A stretch of DNA of 64,000 bases from Saccopteryx bilineata (lineage: Eukaryota; Chordata; Mammalia; Chiroptera; Emballonuridae). Both the position numbers and the translations under genes were made by a program. The stretch lies in the NCBI RefSeq assembly GCF_036850765.1, contig NC_089490.1:273124482-273188481 (forward strand), written 5' to 3'. Below the pieces are notes generated by a model that had not been told where the DNA came from, searched no databases, and saw only the letters and a program-made list of their open reading frames with translations. Positions 58,991-64,000 of this stretch are shown here, in pieces (the first letter of the stretch is position 1; each line of letters opens with the position of its first letter).

Positions 58991-61974
58991 TTGCTCCAAC
59001 CTCCTCTGTGCTGCCTCTGGGGCTGCTGGTGCAGAGGGGCAATCTCTGGATCCCAGCCACAGAGCTGGGAGCCATTTGTTTTCTTATTCAGATTATTGAA
59101 CTGGCTGCTGGAGCTGAGCTGCATATAAAATCTACTGCAGCTGATTATTAGAGCATTAAAGATCTCTTTGGTGCTGGCATTTTATCCTCTGCTTTCATAT
59201 TTGTAACCCTTTTTATTTCCTAATATCCCCTGTGTCTGACAGCGCATCCTAACCTCTGACACCAGGAAGTCAGTCAATAAACCCTGTGCTCTTTGATCCG
59301 CAGGATTATGGGATTGCTTCTTATGCAAAGGGAAACATCAGGATAAGCAAATATGGAAGGAAAAACCCCTCTGGAGCAAAGGAGTTGGAAGACAAAGAAG
59401 AAACAATTCCAGAATATTTGCAATGCAAACCGTGCTGGACATCTGAGACTTATTTATCAGCTGTAAGAAAGAACCCAGACCGCGGACTAGAGGGGGCGTT
59501 TCTGCACCATAACTCAGGAAACCATGCTGCTTGCTCCTGGTGATTTATAGCGAACATAGTGCTCTACGGTTATCTCTCCTTGATATTTCTGACGACACAG
59601 GGTGCACATACCCTCGCAGCATTTAAAACAATAATGCCCTTGAGGAGTCAGCAATTGGGAATGTTATTATTTCCTCAACTCCAACTCCGGACAACTGACG
59701 CAAGCAAAGAGAACACCACCGTATTCTTAAACTGTTCTATCTGGGGTCCTTCACTGTCAGCACTGCAAGAACACTGAACTCTTCAGACGTGAATAGACTT
59801 TTCTACATCACGCTTCTTAACTCCACAGGCGCTGCAGTCTATTTTCCAATGGTGCAAATTTCACTTCCTGTTGGGGGAGCATTCATTCTCATATCAGGGG
59901 TTGACCGTGTGGAGGTGATATTGTGCACTTGAGATGTATATCTTTTTGTATGGTTTCCATTGCCTGTTGGAGAAGCCTTATGGTCATTGCTTCAATTGAT
60001 GTGAGGACTCAGGAAATCAAAATTGGAAAAGACCAACACAGAATTGCTGTGTAGACTCTAGTCTGACACCTCAGAAATTTCTACTTTCTCACTGATCTTC
60101 TCCGAGAAAGGTTCTTCGCATAGAAGCAGTTGTTCTGCAAATACATCAGGATTCATTTGCTTTTGTGTATTTTTCTAATGAGAAAAGTGCACATATTAAT
60201 TGGTGAATACTATTTTGTGAAAGCACCATATTTTTTATTACTATATGCTCCATTTACCTTTTCTTCTTACAAATGGAGAGCAAACCCATATTTCTCCAGC
60301 CACAGAAAAATCTATAGATGAATAATTTGTTTCTAAAAGTCCCAACTCATTCTGAGGATTATGCAGAAGCTCCTGAAGAAAAACACTAAGAAAAACAAGA
60401 CCCAGTGTCGTGGAGTAGTTGGAGGGTGGGTGACCTTGCTCACCCACCTGCCTCTATCTGCTGAGGAGCTATGGCGTAGTGGGCTTTGGTGGTGACCTGA
60501 GGGGGCTGACAGATGAAAATCAGAAGGAAACCATTCCTCACTTCTTCTTACCTACTTCCTGAAAGTCTAAGCCCCATGTCAGACTCTGAAACACAGGTGC
60601 AGTCTCTGTGCTTGTGAGATGAAAAACTCCACAAAACATTGACTTCAAATATAAGAACATTCTCCTCAGAGAAGACATAGGGGAAAGAATAGAACTATGT
60701 AAAGGAGTCACAGAATAAACCTATCGGTGAGTTTGAATTAGTTGAATTGGAGTCACTTGCAGATTGTATACCCAAGAGTTGCCTCAAGAGAGAGCCATGT
60801 GGAATTGGCATCAACAACCAGGGAAGATGTGAACCTTAGAGATGAATGAGACCCTCCACTCTAGCCCATACCACCACCAGGAAAGAATGTAGAGGAGAGA
60901 GAAGGTACAGCGAGGACAAACACAGGGGCAATGCCCCTGTGGAAGAGAAGTCAGAAAGCCAACCTCACATGGTGATAGTTGAGAAGAGGGACAGTGTAGA
61001 GGGCACTGTAGAGTTCACAGGCCAATCTTCATTATAATTACGAGGATTTTTATTCAAATTACTTAAATTAGTTTCAAGTAACTTTTTTAAGAAAGAAATT
61101 GATTATTGTAAATAGGAGATAGATTTTATTATATATATATTCCTTTCAGTAGCTGCATTAAAATAGTATTTCTGAAAGAGCTTTGAATCACTTCACTTTC
61201 AGAAAAATTACAATCATTTGGAAACTATTCTGTGGCAGATAAAATATCGAACTTGCTTATATTTTAAAACAATTTTATCGTGATTGCCACATTATATACT
61301 GTAAGACAATGGAACCTTGTTTTCTGTATTAACATTAACCCATGTATAAATATGTTTAATTTAAAAATTAAGTATCTGTTATATGAGAAGTATGTTAACT
61401 TTGCATATGATTTTGAATACCACTGATATAACATGTGACATAAAAGTATTTATATAAATATTAATTTATTTTAAATAGGTTTGTCTTGCTAATGCAGCTT
61501 TATTACAAGAAACTTTGAAGCATGACACATCTCCTCATAATTACTTGCATAGTTATATTGAATTAACATAAATTAATTTCTAACAGATCCCAAAAGAAGC
61601 TTACTTTTAAGTAAAAAATACAGAAGAAACACCAGTCATTTGAATCATAAAATTTAAGAGTTCATATAATCCCTTATGCAAGTTGCTAAACAACTTGATA
61701 TATTTAAATGCATGTTTAGAAACCACCTTTGTTAGACTATAAAAACATCAAAATACAGTCATGAAATAAAAGCATGCCCCATTATCTTATTTTCTAGTCA
61801 ATTTAAAATAAAATGTGTCTTTCCTTCTCCTTATTATGTTGCCAAATGCTAGAATAAATGTCCTCAGATCAGCAAGCCTTCCTTGTGTGGGAGGTATATG
61901 TTTTCAGAGACATTGAAATCACCTCAAACCTTTACTGGTCAAACGAGGAGACTTTGATTCTTGTTTTCTTAAGA
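58991..61974. other. Long unique stretch, repeat-poor, no gene recognised
   Basis: 3 kb with no identified repeat. An acceptor-like CTCTTTGATCCGCAG at 59289-59303 precedes an open stretch ending at 59543, but no product or donor site is recognisable. 61020-61850 is very AT-rich. Confidence 0.4.
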
Positions 61975-62840
61975 GGAAGAATTCAATCAAGAGACAAAGT
62001 GCAGCAAGCAGAGGAAGAATTCGTTGGTTGTGCAGGAAGAAACTCAGAGAAAAGGGGCCTTGGAGACGGGTTCGGGGGTTAGCCCAGGACAAGCTAGTAC
62101 CGCCCTCGGCTCTCCTGGTTGCAAGTCTCTTGGGGTCCCTTAGAACTGGAGACCAAGCCAAACATGCCTGGGGGAAAGAGGGGAAGGAGGGAAAGGAAGA
62201 AGGCATAAGCGTGCTCGGGTGTGGGAGAGTGTGCCGGGACCTCTGTCTTAAGGGATTAAAACGGTGAGGATTTTTTTGAGGTCCCTCAGTAGAATATTCA
62301 CCAGCTCTTCAGGTGTGTCTTTTAGGGTCCTGGTCCAAGACAGGTGTTCCTTAGTCAATGTAGGAGGTTCTGAGGTCAGTGTGGCTTTTTTTTTTTTGGT
62401 CTGGTTTGCTGCTTTTCTGGACGTAGAGCTGAAACACAATTGAGGCCTAGATGTTAATGCTTAAGTGTTATTCTCTAGATTTCTTGTTTGTTCCTCCTCT
62501 AAGGGGGTCTAAAACCGCATGACTGGTGACATATCAGGGAGGAAAGGTCAGGGGAGGATACAAATCCCATGACCAAGGCTACAAAATCAATGGGTCTAAA
62601 CTGTGGGACTAGCTAAGGATGGGAAGGTCACCCCGGGGGTGAGGTCCTTGTTTTCCCAGTTTTGCCCATTGCTGGGGACCTGGGCCTTTCCACTCTGGTG
62701 GCCCAGTGCCTGATCTATGAGCCTTGCTCTGCTCATGTCTGTCTAACTACCTGCCACAAAACCTTCAAACAGGTTATGGAAAAAGAGCTTCCAATTGGCC
62801 ATTTCCCTGTGAGGGTTCTTCTGACACTTGGGAAAGGATA
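61975..62840 (-). mobile_element. Possible solo ERV LTR, antisense
   Basis: Text such as AGAATTCAATCAAGAGACAA with AGTGCAGCAAGCAGAGGAAG, GGTTCTGAGGTCAGTGTGGC, CAAGGCTACAAAATCAATGG and GCTCATGTCTGTCTAACTAC resembles gammaretrovirus-like LTRs of mammals. TG/CA ends and a TSD were not found, and the hAT at 62849 may lie within it. No viral coding sequence is present. Confidence 0.35.
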
Positions 62841-62848
62841 CCTTAAGG

Positions 62849-63145
62849 CAGTGGTCCCCAACCTTTTTTGGGCCACGGACCAGTTTAATGTCAGAAAATA
62901 TTTTCACGGACCGGCCTTTAGGGTGGGACGGATAAATGTGTTACGTGACCGAGACAAGCGTCAAGAGTGAGTCTTAGACGGATGTAACAGAGGAAATCTG
63001 GTCATTTAAAAAAAATAAAACACTGTTAAGACTTAAATATAAATAAAACAGAAATAATGTAAGTTATTTATTCTTTCTCTGTGGACCGATACCAAATGGC
63101 TCATGGACCAGTACCAGTCCACGGCCTGGGGGTTGGGGACCACTG
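62849..63145 (+). mobile_element. Young hAT MITE, 297 bp
   Basis: Perfect 15-bp terminal inverted repeats, CAGTGGTCCCCAACC (62849-62863) and its complement (63131-63145). Perfect 8-bp TSD CCTTAAGG (62841-62848 and 63146-63153). Subterminal GCCACGGACC/GGACCAGTACC motifs. No coding capacity, so it must have moved using a transposase from elsewhere. Confidence 0.93.
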
Positions 63146-63153
63146 CCTTAAGG

Positions 63154-64000
63154 TGAAGGTGAACTCACTGAGGGTTATTTGGGAATGGGTGTCAGTTACC
63201 TTATCCCCAGGGCCTCAGGTGTGCAGTAACCACTGTCTGCAGCTGGAACTTGCACCAGGACCGAAGCTAAAGAAGGCCCAGCTGGAGTGACCTGAGCCCG
63301 AGCTGACTCCTGGCACCATCCTCACGACCAGGAATGTATAAACATTCTCTAAATCTTAATGTCTTCAGTTTGTAAAACAGAGAGATTTTAACAATGGCAG
63401 TTTCCATTTAAAAATCTTGTAACAGGTGCACTGAGTTTATTGCCATTTGAAGGCACCATGATTGAGGAAAGAGGAAGTAGCTGATATGTGGAGTGGGAAG
63501 ACAGACAACCCTAAAACAGCAAAAACGACAATTACCGTTATACATCTGCCTTTCTCAAAAGAGTAACAGAATCACAGAAAGATAATTGTAAGATGTCAAA
63601 GCTTGGACCTGAGACCTTGGGCGTGGCTAAGGCCATTCTAAATGGTAAAGTAATAAACCACGAAGGGAAATGAGGAGATTGAACATCATAAAAATGTAAA
63701 TTTTTATTTATTAAAAATACCATAAAAATTAAAAGACAGATGACTAATTTTTAAAATATTACAAATGAAGCTTAAAAATCTTAATATATAAAAACTAATT
63801 AAATCAATAAGATAGCTGACATATGGAAAAATAACAATGACTGAATATTCATTTTACAAAAGAAGATATGCAAAGAGCCAATAAACTCACACAAACTAGT
63901 CCTTTGGTATGCAAAAAGATGCACGTGCAAATAAGGATTGCCATAGGTGACCTACCTTTGGAAAAAGGCCTATTGGCCTTTTCTTATCATATTAGGAGAA
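63154..64000. other. Unique sequence
   Basis: No recognisable gene or repeat; AT-rich from 63660 to the end. Confidence 0.4.

Overview
The window looks like non-coding DNA from a bat genome, most probably a horseshoe-bat-type (rhinolophoid) species. The main evidence is three copies of a roughly 400 bp tRNA-derived SINE with the head, body and tail I associate with the Rhin/VES group of bat SINEs. Bat-type LINE-1 3' ends and ancient placental repeats (MIR, MLT1, Tigger, old L1) support this. The species assignment is an inference from memory of repeat families. I found no host protein-coding gene, structural RNA gene or CRISPR array. Most long open frames are L1, SINE or chance reading frames.

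Layout. 1-2096 is largely unique sequence with an antisense MLT1 LTR. 2097-12285 is a nested L1 locus: an older antisense L1 with a twin-primed 5' inversion (2097-3780 plus 11710-12285), split by a young, essentially full-length sense L1 (3781-11694). The young L1 has 15-bp target-site duplications, a CRE-bearing CpG-dense 5' UTR, ORF1 and ORF2 each carrying one frameshift, and a 100-nt 3' transduction. 12286-20394 is mostly unique sequence with MIR and old L1 pieces. 20403-22116 is a 1.7-kb non-autonomous hAT transposon with SPIN-like ends, an imperfect 8-bp TSD and a large near-perfect palindrome inside. 22200-27190 is mostly old antisense L1 with two short young L1 3' ends; one of these carries another 3' transduction. 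27200-49000 alternates long unique stretches with MIR, MLT1, Tigger, L1 and SINE copies. 49136-61850 holds two more young SINEs, an older SINE, a CA-rich array and unique sequence. 61975-63145 holds a possible solo LTR followed by a perfect 297-bp hAT MITE with TSD CCTTAAGG.

What acts together. The only protein-coding machinery is the L1 pair: ORF1p (RNA-binding chaperone) and ORF2p (endonuclease/reverse transcriptase). In general this machinery copies both L1 and the tRNA-headed SINEs, which explains the A-tails and 13-16 bp TSDs seen across the window. The hAT elements here have no transposase and would have needed one supplied in trans. The most interesting features are the palindrome-bearing SPIN-like element, the CTCF-like motifs carried in tandem by every copy of the long bat SINE, and the two independent L1 3' transductions.
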